DNA of 5,227 nucleotides from Propionibacteriaceae bacterium (GCA_031272685.1 JAISTI010000072.1:1-5227), one strand, 5' to 3'; positions 1 through 5,227 are shown, counted from the stretch's first letter. A program made the numbers and translations. Notes: generated by a model from the letters alone, not told the origin.

Positions 1-272
1 ACCTCGGGGCTGACGGCCGCCACCCCGGCCACCCGCGCCACCTCGTCGGCCACCTTCTCCGCGAACGCCTGGCCGACATCTCCGGCGATCGTCAAGTCGA
101 TCTTCCCGGCGGCGCTGAGCAGGTTCCGCTCGAAGACGGTCTGCAGGCTGGGGGCTATGGAGTTCAGCCCGAAGGTGAGGGTGACGCCGATCGCCACCGC
201 GAGGGTGGTGAACAGGGAGCGCCGTCCCCGCGCGAGCAGGTAGCGCAGTCCGAGCGTCGCGGCGGTTTTCAC
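1..272 (-). CDS. ABC transporter permease, FtsX/MacB type (N-terminal 90 codons, truncated by window edge)
   Basis: This is the membrane subunit of the export system encoded with the two genes before it. Translation from the GTG at 272-270 gives [18 protein letters not shown], then a hydrophobic segment at about residues 20-39 (beginning SLFTTLAVAIGV) and an extracytoplasmic stretch ending in VAGVAAVSPEV. A short basic cytoplasmic start, a first membrane helix and then a region leading up to a 'V..v.P' motif are typical of the MacB periplasmic core domain in FtsX-like permeases. The GTG overlaps the TGA of the ATPase gene as GTGA, which fixes the start. A GGAGG lies at 290-286, 13 nt upstream, longer than usual, so translational coupling to the upstream gene probably matters. 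Family permeases are usually several hundred residues with four helices; the rest lies off the left edge. The substrate cannot be told from this fragment. Confidence 0.85.
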   Translation of the reverse strand, partial: MKTAATLGLRYLLARGRRSLFTTLAVAIGVTLTFGLNSIAPSLQTVFERNLLSAAGKIDLTIAGDVGQAFAEKVADEVARVAGVAAVSPE

Positions 273-1003
273 AGCAGCCCCAATTCCTCCAAAGCCCGGT
301 AGGGGGCGTCGCGGGAGCCGTCGAGGGGGCGGTCGCCGACGATCATCCCGTCGCGCATCAGCAGCAGCCGGTGGGCGTAGCTGGCGATGCGGGCGTCGTG
401 CGTCACCATCAGCACGGTGCGGCCCCAATCGGAGGCCACCTTGCCGAGCAGCTCGACGATCTCGCCGGCGGATTTGGAATCGAGGTTGCCGGTGGGCTCG
501 TCGGCGAGGATGAGGGCCGGCTCGGTGGAGAGCGCGCGGGCCACCGCGACCCGCTGCTGCTGGCCGCCGGAGAGCTGGTCGGGCCGGTTGTCCAGCCGCT
601 CGCCGAGCCCGACGCGGGCCAGCCAGGTTTTCGCCTTCTCTTCGGCGTCCGGCTCGCCATCAAGGCGCAGCGGCAGCGAGGCGTTCTCGGTGGCGGTGAG
701 CATTGGGATCAGGTTGAAGAATTGGAAGACGAAGCCGATTTTGCGCCGGCGCAGCGCGGTGAGATCGTCGTCTTTGAGGCTGCCAAGCTCTTCCCCGGCG
801 ATGAGCACCTGCCCGCCGCTGGGGTCGTCCAGCCCGCCGAGCATATTCAGCAGCGTGGACTTGCCGCAGCCGGACGGCCCCATCACGGCGACGAACTGCC
901 CCGCCTCGATGTCGAGATCCACCCCGCCCAGCGCGCTCACCTGGGTGTCCCCAGCGCCGTAAACCTTGGTCAGGGCGCGGGTGGAGACGATTGGCGCGCT
1001 CAC
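269..1003 (-). CDS. ABC transporter ATP-binding protein, MacB/LolD (YknY-like) family
   Basis: This is the cytoplasmic nucleotide-binding subunit that drives the permease encoded next to it. The 244 residues are the usual length of a stand-alone ATPase of this family, and all catalytic motifs are intact: Walker [10 protein letters not shown] (42-50), Q-loop Q94 within [10 protein letters not shown], signature LSGGQ (144-148), Walker B LILADE (164-169), D-loop NLDS (173-176) and H-loop H202 in VTHD. The [18 protein letters not shown] stretch after the Q-loop is characteristic of the LolD/MacB/FtsE group, whose permeases are FtsX-like. The start is the GTG at 1003-1001, overlapping the adaptor's TGA as GTGA. 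The upstream bases hold only weak GAAAG motifs, so translation probably depends on coupling to the adaptor gene. The stop overlaps the permease start in the same manner. In monoderms such ATPases power export of peptides, lipids or drugs; the substrate here is unknown. Confidence 0.95.
   Translation of the reverse strand: MSAPIVSTRALTKVYGAGDTQVSALGGVDLDIEAGQFVAVMGPSGCGKSTLLNMLGGLDDPSGGQVLIAGEELGSLKDDDLTALRRRKIGFVFQFFNLIPMLTATENASLPLRLDGEPDAEEKAKTWLARVGLGERLDNRPDQLSGGQQQRVAVARALSTEPALILADEPTGNLDSKSAGEIVELLGKVASDWGRTVLMVTHDARIASYAHRLLLMRDGMIVGDRPLDGSRDAPYRALEELGLL
286..290 (-). promoter_or_regulatory. Ribosome binding site of the permease gene, long spacing
   Basis: On the minus strand a GGAGG sits inside the last codons of the ATPase gene, 13 nt before the permease GTG. 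The spacing is longer than the usual 5-9 nt. No other acceptable in-frame start lies between it and the GTG, apart from an unlikely ATT immediately next to the motif. Coupled reinitiation at the GTGA overlap is the likely main mechanism. Confidence 0.5.
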
Positions 1004-2253
1004 TGGACTTTCACTTTCTGGCCGTCGGCAAGGGTGGAAGCGCCCACCGTCACCACCTCCTGCCCGGCGCTGACGCCGGATTCCACCTGCACGGCGGTGT
1101 CGGTTTGCGCGCCGGCTTTGATGGCGGTCTTGTGGGCCGTCCCGTCGGCGTCCACCACGAAGACGTAGCTGCCGTCGCCGTCGCTGAGCACCGCCTCGAT
1201 GGGGACGGTGGTGGCATCGGCCGCCTGCTCGACGGTGATGGCCGCCGAGCCGCTCATCCCCTCCAGCACCCGGTTGCCGCCGGCGGCGACGCTGAGCTTG
1301 ACCGTGTAGGCGACCGACCCGGTGGCGGTGCTGGTGGGCGACTGCCCGATCCAGGTGACTTTCCCGGTGAGCGGGGTGTCCGGATAGGCGTCCAGGGTGA
1401 CGGCGGCCTGCTGTCCGGCTTTGACTTTGGCGATATCCGTCTCGTCGACGGCGGCTTGGAATACCAAACTGGTCTGGTCGGTGACGGTGAAGGCGGCCAC
1501 GCCGGGGGTGAGCCCAGAACCCTTCTCGGTGGTGGGCGCAAAGGTGACCACACCGGAGATCGGGGCCTTCAGTTCGGCCCGCTCCAGGTTCGACTTCGCC
1601 GTTTTCAGCGCCGCTTTCGCCGCGTTCACCGCGTCGGCGGCGGCGGTCTTGGCTTGCTTGGTGCTTCCGGCGCTGGCGACGGTGGCGCTGGCGGCCTGCG
1701 CCTGCGCCAGCCCGGCCTGCGCCTGTTGCACCGAGACTTTCATGGTGCGCCAGGTGGCCGTCATGGCCTTTTTCTCTTCGCCCTTGGCCTTCTTGTACTG
1801 CTTGTTGTAGGAGCTGTAGTTCTTCTTGGCGGCCGAGAGCGCGGATTTCGCCGCGGAGACGGCGGCGTTGGCGGCGGCGCGCTGCGCGCTGGAAGGCGCC
1901 CCGTTCTTCACGGCTTCCACCTGGGCGTTGGCCGCTGAGAGGGCGGCTTGGGCCGCGGTAAGAGCCTGCTTGAGCGGGCCGGTGGCCATGGTGGCGATCA
2001 CCTCCCCTTCGGTGACGGCGGCGCCGTCCGCCACCGCGATCTCGCCGATGGTGCCGGAGGTGGGCGGGAAGACCCCCGCGGTGGTGTCGGCGGCCAACGA
2101 TCCGGACGCGCTCACCGTCACGCTCAGGTTCGTTTGGGACACTTGGGCCACGCTCACCACGGTGCCGCTGGTGGCCAGCTGGTAGCCGATGCCGCCGCCG
2201 GCTGCCACCACGACTGCGGCGACGCCGCCGATGATCCAGGTCTTTTTCTTCAT
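1000..2253 (-). CDS. Membrane-anchored adaptor of an ABC exporter, HlyD/MacA (YknX-like) family
   Basis: A 417-residue membrane fusion protein that would sit outside the membrane and work with the ATPase and permease. MKKK plus a hydrophobic segment at about 6-27 gives an uncleaved N-terminal anchor; no lipobox cysteine is present. The first half of a lipoyl-like domain is at about 57-92 (SGTIGEIAVADGAAVTEGE). A very Ala/Lys-rich helical region follows at about 94-226, with breaks near NGAPSS (117-122) and ASAGST (193-198), and then the second lipoyl half ELKAPISGVVTF (227-238). A beta-barrel domain (about 260-335, with VDETDIAKVKAGQ) and a membrane-proximal C-terminal domain (about 336-417) complete it. 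The order is textbook for the family. The ATG at 2253-2251 is preceded by GGGAGG at a 5-nt gap and overlaps the tetR stop as ATGA. The reading frame stays open further upstream through tetR, but that stretch is out of frame with the regulator and has no homology-like pattern, so the start at MKKK is firm. Confidence 0.93.
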   Translation of the reverse strand: MKKKTWIIGGVAAVVVAAGGGIGYQLATSGTVVSVAQVSQTNLSVTVSASGSLAADTTAGVFPPTSGTIGEIAVADGAAVTEGEVIATMATGPLKQALTAAQAALSAANAQVEAVKNGAPSSAQRAAANAAVSAAKSALSAAKKNYSSYNKQYKKAKGEEKKAMTATWRTMKVSVQQAQAGLAQAQAASATVASAGSTKQAKTAAADAVNAAKAALKTAKSNLERAELKAPISGVVTFAPTTEKGSGLTPGVAAFTVTDQTSLVFQAAVDETDIAKVKAGQQAAVTLDAYPDTPLTGKVTWIGQSPTSTATGSVAYTVKLSVAAGGNRVLEGMSGSAAITVEQAADATTVPIEAVLSDGDGSYVFVVDADGTAHKTAIKAGAQTDTAVQVESGVSAGQEVVTVGASTLADGQKVKVQ

Positions 2254-2987
2254 GATTGCCTCCCGTGGCGGTATTTGCCGTCGAAGTCTTTGAGGATGCC
2301 GGCCGCGTCGATTTGGCTCAGCACGTCGAAGCTGCCGTCGGGCACGCCCAGCAGCCGGTCGTGGGCGTGGCAGTATTCTTTGATGCCGCTGATGAAAGCG
2401 TCGACCAGAGCTTGGCCGGAGAGCTTGCGCACCCGCGTCCACAGCCGAGTGGCGGCGTCGAACCAGATGGAGATGATGATGTCGGCGACCATCTCCGGGT
2501 CTTCGATGTCGAAGCTGCCGTCCGCTTTGCCGTCGCGGACGATGCCGAGCACCATCTCGCCGAAGCTGTCCGCCCACATCTGGAAGGTGCGGGCGCGCAG
2601 CGTGCCGTTGCCGTCGTCGAAGAGGACGTCGGCGAAGGCGGCGGCGTTGTACGACTCTTTGTACTGGGCCGCCTTCACCCAGAAAGTCTGCAGCCGCTCC
2701 AAAGCCGAGGCGCCTTCGACCGATTTCAACACTTCGAACAGTTGCTCCATCAGCGTTGCGGAGTAGCGCTGCATCAGCTGTTCCAGCAGGTCGCTCTTCG
2801 AGGAGAAATACAGATAGAAGGTGCCCTTTGCCACTCCGGCCCGGCTGGTGACCGCCTCCACCGGCATGTCTTCGAACCCCATCTCGCGGCTGAGCGCCTC
2901 GGCGGCGTCGAGCAGCTCTTCCCGGCGCACTTCCGGCGGTTTGCTCACCCGCTTGCGCGGCGTCTCCTGGGCCACAATCCCCTTCAT
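2250..2987 (-). CDS. TetR-family transcriptional repressor, likely autoregulator of the exporter operon
   Basis: A DNA-binding regulator of 245 residues, somewhat longer than the common ~200. After a basic N-terminal tail, the TetR_N domain runs at about 21-69. It includes the helix-turn-helix VEAVTSRAGVAKGTFYLYF (43-61) followed by SSKSDLLEQL, an almost canonical match to the family. The rest is a helical ligand-binding and dimerisation domain with several aromatic residues (FWVKAAQY, IIISIWFDAATRLW). It ends in an extra ~35-residue tail (about 211-245) of unclear role. I chose the ATG at 2987-2985, with AGGA 10 nt upstream. A TTG at 3005-3003, adding six residues, has no ribosome site and touches the operator, so it is less likely. 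This is the first gene of the operon, overlapping the adaptor start by 4 nt. The palindrome at 3005-3025 directly upstream is its probable target. The inducer cannot be read from the sequence. Confidence 0.92.
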   Translation of the reverse strand: MKGIVAQETPRKRVSKPPEVRREELLDAAEALSREMGFEDMPVEAVTSRAGVAKGTFYLYFSSKSDLLEQLMQRYSATLMEQLFEVLKSVEGASALERLQTFWVKAAQYKESYNAAAFADVLFDDGNGTLRARTFQMWADSFGEMVLGIVRDGKADGSFDIEDPEMVADIIISIWFDAATRLWTRVRKLSGQALVDAFISGIKEYCHAHDRLLGVPDGSFDVLSQIDAAGILKDFDGKYRHGRQS

Positions 2988-3004
2988 TCTCGCGGTGTCC
3001 TGCA

Positions 3005-3025
3005 ACTGACTGACCGTCAGTCAGT
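3005..3025. promoter_or_regulatory. Palindromic TetR-type operator
   Basis: A perfect inverted repeat of two 10-bp arms, ACTGACTGAC and GTCAGTCAGT, around a single central C. Each arm contains a tandem TGAC/GTCA. The symmetry, about 20-bp length and odd-centred layout are typical of operators bound by TetR-family dimers. It lies 18 bp upstream of the tetR start codon and covers the expected transcription start of the promoter at 3030-3058, so binding should block initiation. The palindrome is seen directly; binding by this TetR protein is inferred from position. Confidence 0.85.
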
Positions 3026-3029
3026 AATG

Positions 3030-3058
3030 ATGCTAGCCCGCTTTCTCCCGCTTGGCAA
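3030..3058 (-). promoter_or_regulatory. Sigma-70-type promoter of the tetR-exporter operon
   Basis: On the minus strand a -35 box TTGCCA (3058-3053; 5 of 6 to TTGACA) and a -10 box TAGCAT (3035-3030; 4 of 6 to TATAAT) are separated by exactly 17 bp. Transcription would start near 3023, inside the operator, giving a leader of about 36 nt before the tetR ATG. This is the best promoter match seen in the intergenic region. Confidence 0.65.
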
Positions 3059-3079
3059 GGAGGCTTCCCATAGCCGAGT

Positions 3080-3097
3080 CTCAAGCCAGCCTCAAGC
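3080..3097. repeat. Short direct repeat CTCAAGC x2, 11 bp apart
   Basis: CTCAAGC occurs at 3080-3086 and 3091-3097, start to start 11 bp, which is one turn of the helix. A partial third copy, CTCAA, is at 3108-3112. The pair lies 22 bp upstream of the -35 box of the tetR operon. Helically phased direct repeats of this kind are used by some response regulators, but the units are short and chance is possible. Confidence 0.3.
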
Positions 3098-3166
3098 ACG
3101 TTCTCATCTCAATTGCCGTGTGTACTAGCGATTTCGGCCCGCCATTCCGTAGGCTGTGCGCCAGGT

Positions 3167-3202
3167 ACGCGCCCCGGTCGGGGTGAGCAAATAGGGGCGC
3201 GT
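3167..3202 (+). promoter_or_regulatory. GC-rich inverted repeat in the presumed leader of the surface-protein gene
   Basis: ACGCGCCCC (3167-3175) and GGGGCGCGT (3194-3202) are perfect 9-bp complements around an 18-nt loop. One G-U and one further G-C pair can extend the stem outward. The hairpin ends 4 nt before the GGGGAGGA ribosome site. The same CCCCG can instead pair with CGGGG at 3179-3183 or with CGGGG at 3206-3210, the latter covering part of the ribosome site. It has no U-tract and is not a standard terminator. A role in translation control is inference; GC richness makes chance pairing fairly likely. Confidence 0.4.
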
Positions 3203-3206
3203 GCGC

Positions 3207-3214
3207 GGGGAGGA
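3207..3214 (+). promoter_or_regulatory. Ribosome binding site fixing the TTG start of the surface-protein gene
   Basis: GGGGAGGA sits just before the TTG at 3218, with a 4-nt gap after the GGAGG core. It is the strongest Shine-Dalgarno match in the area. Combined with the signal peptide encoded immediately after the TTG, it decides the start: no ATG or GTG lies in frame nearby. Confidence 0.8.
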
Positions 3215-3217
3215 ACA

Positions 3218-3292
3218 TTGAGGGGGAAACGCGCATACGCTCTTGCCGTTTCGCTTGCCGTCTTATTGTCGGCTGCCGCGCCCGCTTGGGGT
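3218..3292 (+). other. Sec signal peptide of the surface protein
   Basis: Residues 1-25 show a basic start (MRGKR), a hydrophobic core (AYALAVSLAVLLSAAA) and small residues at the end. Signal peptidase I could cut after APA (residue 23) or after AWG (residue 25), leaving an acidic mature N-terminus (EEPEDA). There is no lipobox cysteine and no YSIRK-type motif. Confidence 0.85.
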
Positions 3293-5227
3293 GAGGAGCC
3301 GGAAGACGCCAGCGCTGACATCCAGGTCACCCAAGCTGCCGCAACAGGCGCCAGCACGCCGTCGGCCGTGGAAACGGAAACCGCCGAGCCGGCCACCCAG
3401 GCGGTGGCGCAAACCACTGCCGAGACGGTCGGGCCAACCGCCGCCGAGACGACCGTGGAACCGGCGGTACCAACGCCTTCCGCCGGGACGATACCCGAGC
3501 CCGCCCCCCAGCAAAGCGCGCCACCGGCCACCCAGGCGGCCAGCGCGCCGCAAGCCCGGCTCATGGCGGGCACCGCCACCGTCACCTTCATGCTCAACAA
3601 CACCGACGAATACTTTGTCAGCGGGTTCGCCCCGCAGACCGTGTCGGTGGGCAGCACCGTGTCCGAGCCGATCCACCCGACTGTGCCGACGGGATACGTC
3701 ACCTTCCGGGGCTGGTCTGTCTACAATCCCGCACACCCCGACCATGATTTCGAGTTCTACACCCGTGACAAATTCTGGGCCTTCGACGGCACCGCGAACG
3801 CCGACACCGTCTCCACCGACGTCATCCTTTACGCGGTGTTCGACGACCGTTGGCTGCTCTCCTTCGCGGATGGCAGCGGCACCGTGCTGCTCACCCGTCG
3901 CGTCGCCTTGGGCGACACCTACGCCGGGCCGACCCAGGCCGTCATCGACCTGCTGATGGAATCCCCGCCGAACGAAGGCGACCGGATCGTCGGCTGGGAA
4001 GAGGACGCGGCCTCGGGCTACTACGGCGGCGACGTCTTCTTCGGCTCCTCCGAGATGCCCAACCACGACCTCATCATCAAGCCCAAGTGGGCATCCACCC
4101 GGGTGGTGACGTTCGATTCGCGCGGCGGCACCTACGTCTCGCCAAAGCTGCCGGTCTACAACACCACGGTCACCGAGCCGACCAGCCCCACCCGAACGGG
4201 TTACGACTTCGACTGCTGGACGGCCAACGCTGCCGCCAACTCCTGCGCCACCGACGCCTGGAGCTTCGCCACGCCGGTCACCGCCGACACCACCCTGTAC
4301 GCGATCTGGAAGGCCAAACCGGTCGGCTACACCGTCGTCTACTGGGGTGAGAAAAAGGGTGTGATCGGCGATCCGGGCACCACCGCGATGAACTACGAAT
4401 TCCTGAACACCACGCCCGTCTATGACACCGACACCGACCTGACGAAGCCGGCGGGCACCGCGATGTCCTGCACCAGCGCGAACCTCGCCGACTGCTTCAC
4501 CACCGCCGAGCAAGCCGCTTTGGACGTGCTGCTGCCCTTCCCGGACTTCTTCACCCTCTCCTGGGTGGCGGCGCCGAACCTGGCTGGTGACGGCACCACC
4601 GTCGTCAACGTGTATTTCAAGCGCACCGTCTACACGCTGCAGTTTGACGTACACGGCAACAAGCAGTCGGTGAACAACACCAACCCGGACTATCCGAATT
4701 ACAACACCGCGCAGCAACCCAACGCCTACCTGACCATGGGTGGCGTCGAGTACCAGCGGCCAGGCACGGCGAACGAAAACGTGCTCTATTCGTTCACCGC
4801 GAAATGGGGGGAGAACATTTCCACCGTCTGGCCCGCGATTGGATCGGTAACCCATCCCAGCGGCTGGAACCAGTTTGGTTGGTGGATCGGCAACGGCGCG
4901 CAGACCCCGCACTCGATCCAATTCGAGGTGTCGGACGTGTTGGCCACAGCCGCCGAAGCCGGCGGCGGCACCGTCACCATGGCTCCGGAGTGGTCTACGG
5001 ATTCCTCCGTGATTCCGATCGCGCGCCTGTACTACTTCGAAGCCACCGCGGCGGAGTACGCCTCCATCAACATAGCTTCCGTGCCGAATTTCTCCGACAC
5101 CTCCACCGAGACCATGGACGCCAATGGCACCGCGCATCGGCAGTACATCGTGTATGACAACAAGCTCTGGGTGCTGCAGATGGTCGAGGCCGGGCAGCAA
5201 ACCGGCTTCCAGAAGTGCCAGACGCGC
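3218..5227 (+). CDS. Secreted InlB B-repeat-containing surface protein (670 codons, C-terminus beyond window)
   Basis: A large exported cell-surface protein, open from the TTG at 3218 to the right edge without a stop. Order: signal peptide (1-23/25); Thr/Ala/Pro/Gln/Glu-rich segment (about 28-118); three B-repeat (Listeria-Bacteroides repeat) units, at 119-208 (TATVTF...GYVTFRGW...VILYAVF), 209-292 (divergent, ending LIIKPKW) and 295-366 (RVVTFDSRGG...TGYDFDCW...DTTLYAIW). Then comes a module at about 369-470 starting GYTVVYW and ending DGTTVVNVYFKRTVYTLQF, and an aromatic-rich region (about 471-670, with AKWGENISTVWP and MAPEW). B-repeats are small beta-grasp-like folds of bacterial surface proteins, often adhesins. 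The 'STVVNVYYKR.YTL' and 'KYG..I...WP' patterns recur, as I recall, in multi-domain surface proteins of Actinomycetota and Firmicutes. Cysteines are few: C333/C343, C418/C426 and C667. It is transcribed away from the exporter operon. A wall anchor (LPXTG) or other anchor would be downstream. Ligand and exact function are unknown. Confidence 0.88.
   Translation, partial: MRGKRAYALAVSLAVLLSAAAPAWGEEPEDASADIQVTQAAATGASTPSAVETETAEPATQAVAQTTAETVGPTAAETTVEPAVPTPSAGTIPEPAPQQSAPPATQAASAPQARLMAGTATVTFMLNNTDEYFVSGFAPQTVSVGSTVSEPIHPTVPTGYVTFRGWSVYNPAHPDHDFEFYTRDKFWAFDGTANADTVSTDVILYAVFDDRWLLSFADGSGTVLLTRRVALGDTYAGPTQAVIDLLMESPPNEGDRIVGWEEDAASGYYGGDVFFGSSEMPNHDLIIKPKWASTRVVTFDSRGGTYVSPKLPVYNTTVTEPTSPTRTGYDFDCWTANAAANSCATDAWSFATPVTADTTLYAIWKAKPVGYTVVYWGEKKGVIGDPGTTAMNYEFLNTTPVYDTDTDLTKPAGTAMSCTSANLADCFTTAEQAALDVLLPFPDFFTLSWVAAPNLAGDGTTVVNVYFKRTVYTLQFDVHGNKQSVNNTNPDYPNYNTAQQPNAYLTMGGVEYQRPGTANENVLYSFTAKWGENISTVWPAIGSVTHPSGWNQFGWWIGNGAQTPHSIQFEVSDVLATAAEAGGGTVTMAPEWSTDSSVIPIARLYYFEATAAEYASINIASVPNFSDTSTETMDANGTAHRQYIVYDNKLWVLQMVEAGQQTGFQKCQTR
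3299..3571 (+). other. Low-complexity Thr/Ala/Pro/Gln-rich segment of the surface protein
   Basis: Residues 28-118 contain almost only T, A, P, Q, E, S, V and G and have no aromatic residue or cysteine, as expected for an extended, unfolded spacer. The motif PATQA occurs twice, encoded by an identical 16-bp stretch at 3389-3404 and 3524-3539. TAE and ET(T)VEP-like motifs recur in between. It lies N-terminal to the folded repeats, so it is not a wall-spanning stalk in the usual C-terminal position. Confidence 0.7.
3572..4315 (+). repeat. Array of three InlB B-repeat units (protein-level repeat)
   Basis: Three consecutive units of about 90, 84 and 72 residues follow the pattern 'V-T-F ... V-x-x-G/N-x-x-V-x-x-P ... 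G-Y-x-F-x-x-W ... D-T-x-L-Y-A-x-W/F'. Unit 1 is at 3572-3841, unit 2 at 3842-4093 and unit 3 at 4100-4315. Unit 3 is canonical. Unit 1 has an insertion after GW. Unit 2 keeps only the start (LLSFADGSG), the GW (IVGWEE) and the end (IKPKW). The units are similar at protein level only, not as DNA repeats, so this is an old duplication. Confidence 0.75.

Larger units (their letters stand above)
3026..3217. other. Divergent intergenic region between tetR operon and surface-protein gene
   Basis: This 192-bp stretch separates two divergent genes. The tetR side contains the operon promoter, the middle (3061-3120) is comparatively A/T-richer and carries a CTCAAGC direct repeat, and the right part (3140-3210) is GC-rich with an inverted repeat. 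I found no convincing plus-strand sigma-70 promoter for the surface gene. The best weak candidates are TACTAG (3123-3128) and TAGGCT (3150-3155), neither with a good -35 at the right distance. No small gene or RNA is recognisable. Confidence 0.6.

Noticed and set aside
371..1168. Plus-strand frames of 265 and 191 residues opposite the ATPase gene
   Set aside because: They are typical antisense frames of GC-rich DNA, lacking a ribosome site or family motifs, while the minus strand has every ABC ATPase motif.
3003..3005. TTG as the tetR start (six extra residues)
   Set aside because: There is no ribosome site, it touches the operator arm and lies only about 18 nt from the expected transcript start. 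The ATG at 2987 has AGGA upstream.
3025..3031. A plus-strand -10-like AATGAT beside the operator, which would let TetR control the surface gene as well
   Set aside because: No -35 box lies at 16-18 bp, and the same bases are part of the better minus-strand promoter. Joint control remains possible but unsupported.
1000..3099. A 699-residue frame that would fuse an upstream segment to the adaptor
   Set aside because: Residues before MKKK are an Arg/Gly/Ala-rich shadow of the tetR gene in another frame. The ATG at 2253 has an ideal ribosome site, an N-terminal membrane anchor and an ATGA overlap with tetR.
2256..3128. A 290-residue plus-strand frame opposite tetR
   Set aside because: It has low-complexity composition and no recognisable domain, and runs through the operator and promoter region. 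It is a shadow of the regulator gene.
3172..3183. CCCCG-GT-CGGGG as a terminator hairpin
   Set aside because: The loop is only 2 nt, no U-tract follows, and no gene ends here, since the flanking genes are divergent.
3263..5200. A 645-residue antisense open frame across the surface-protein gene
   Set aside because: It is Gly/Arg/Val-rich with no domain pattern and mirrors the third-position GC bias of the plus-strand gene. The plus strand shows a signal peptide, ribosome site and recognisable repeats.

Overview
The window comes from a GC-rich genome with strongly G/C-biased third codon positions, frequent GTG and TTG starts and GGAGG-type ribosome sites. Together with a monoderm-style export operon and a large InlB-type B-repeat surface protein, this points to an Actinomycetota (high-GC Gram-positive) bacterium, probably host-associated. 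The host association and anything below phylum level are inference.

Layout. Positions 1-2987 (minus strand) hold a compact four-gene operon, read from right to left: a TetR-family regulator (2250-2987), a membrane-anchored HlyD/MacA-type adaptor (1000-2253), a MacB/LolD-type ABC ATPase (269-1003), and the first 90 codons of an FtsX/MacB-type permease that runs off the left edge (1-272). Each junction is a 4-base stop/start overlap (ATGA, GTGA, GTGA), so the genes are probably one transcript with coupled translation. Positions 3005-3058 carry the operon's control region: a 21-bp palindromic operator placed over the expected transcription start of a recognisable -35/-10 promoter (TTGCCA, 17 bp, TAGCAT). 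The TetR protein most likely represses its own operon and releases it when a ligand, perhaps a transporter substrate, binds.

Positions 3026-3217 are a divergent intergenic region. It holds a direct repeat 11 bp apart and, just before the next gene, a GC-rich 9-bp inverted repeat that could fold in the leader mRNA. From 3218 to the right edge, on the plus strand, an unbroken 670-codon reading frame starts at TTG. It encodes a secreted protein with a signal peptide, a Thr/Ala/Pro/Gln-rich segment without aromatic residues, three InlB B-repeat (Listeria-Bacteroides repeat) units, and further aromatic-rich extracellular modules. Its C-terminus, where a cell-wall anchor would be, lies beyond the window.

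How the genes fit together. Adaptor, ATPase and permease form an ABC export system of the MacAB/YknXYZ type, with TetR as its local switch. The divergent surface protein is probably an independent adhesin or cell-surface factor; nothing in the sequence ties it functionally to the transporter. No RNA gene, CRISPR array, insertion sequence or phage feature was seen. All the components belong to known families; the less ordinary points are the self-overlapping operator/promoter, the leader hairpin next to the surface gene's ribosome site, and the paired cysteines in the surface protein.
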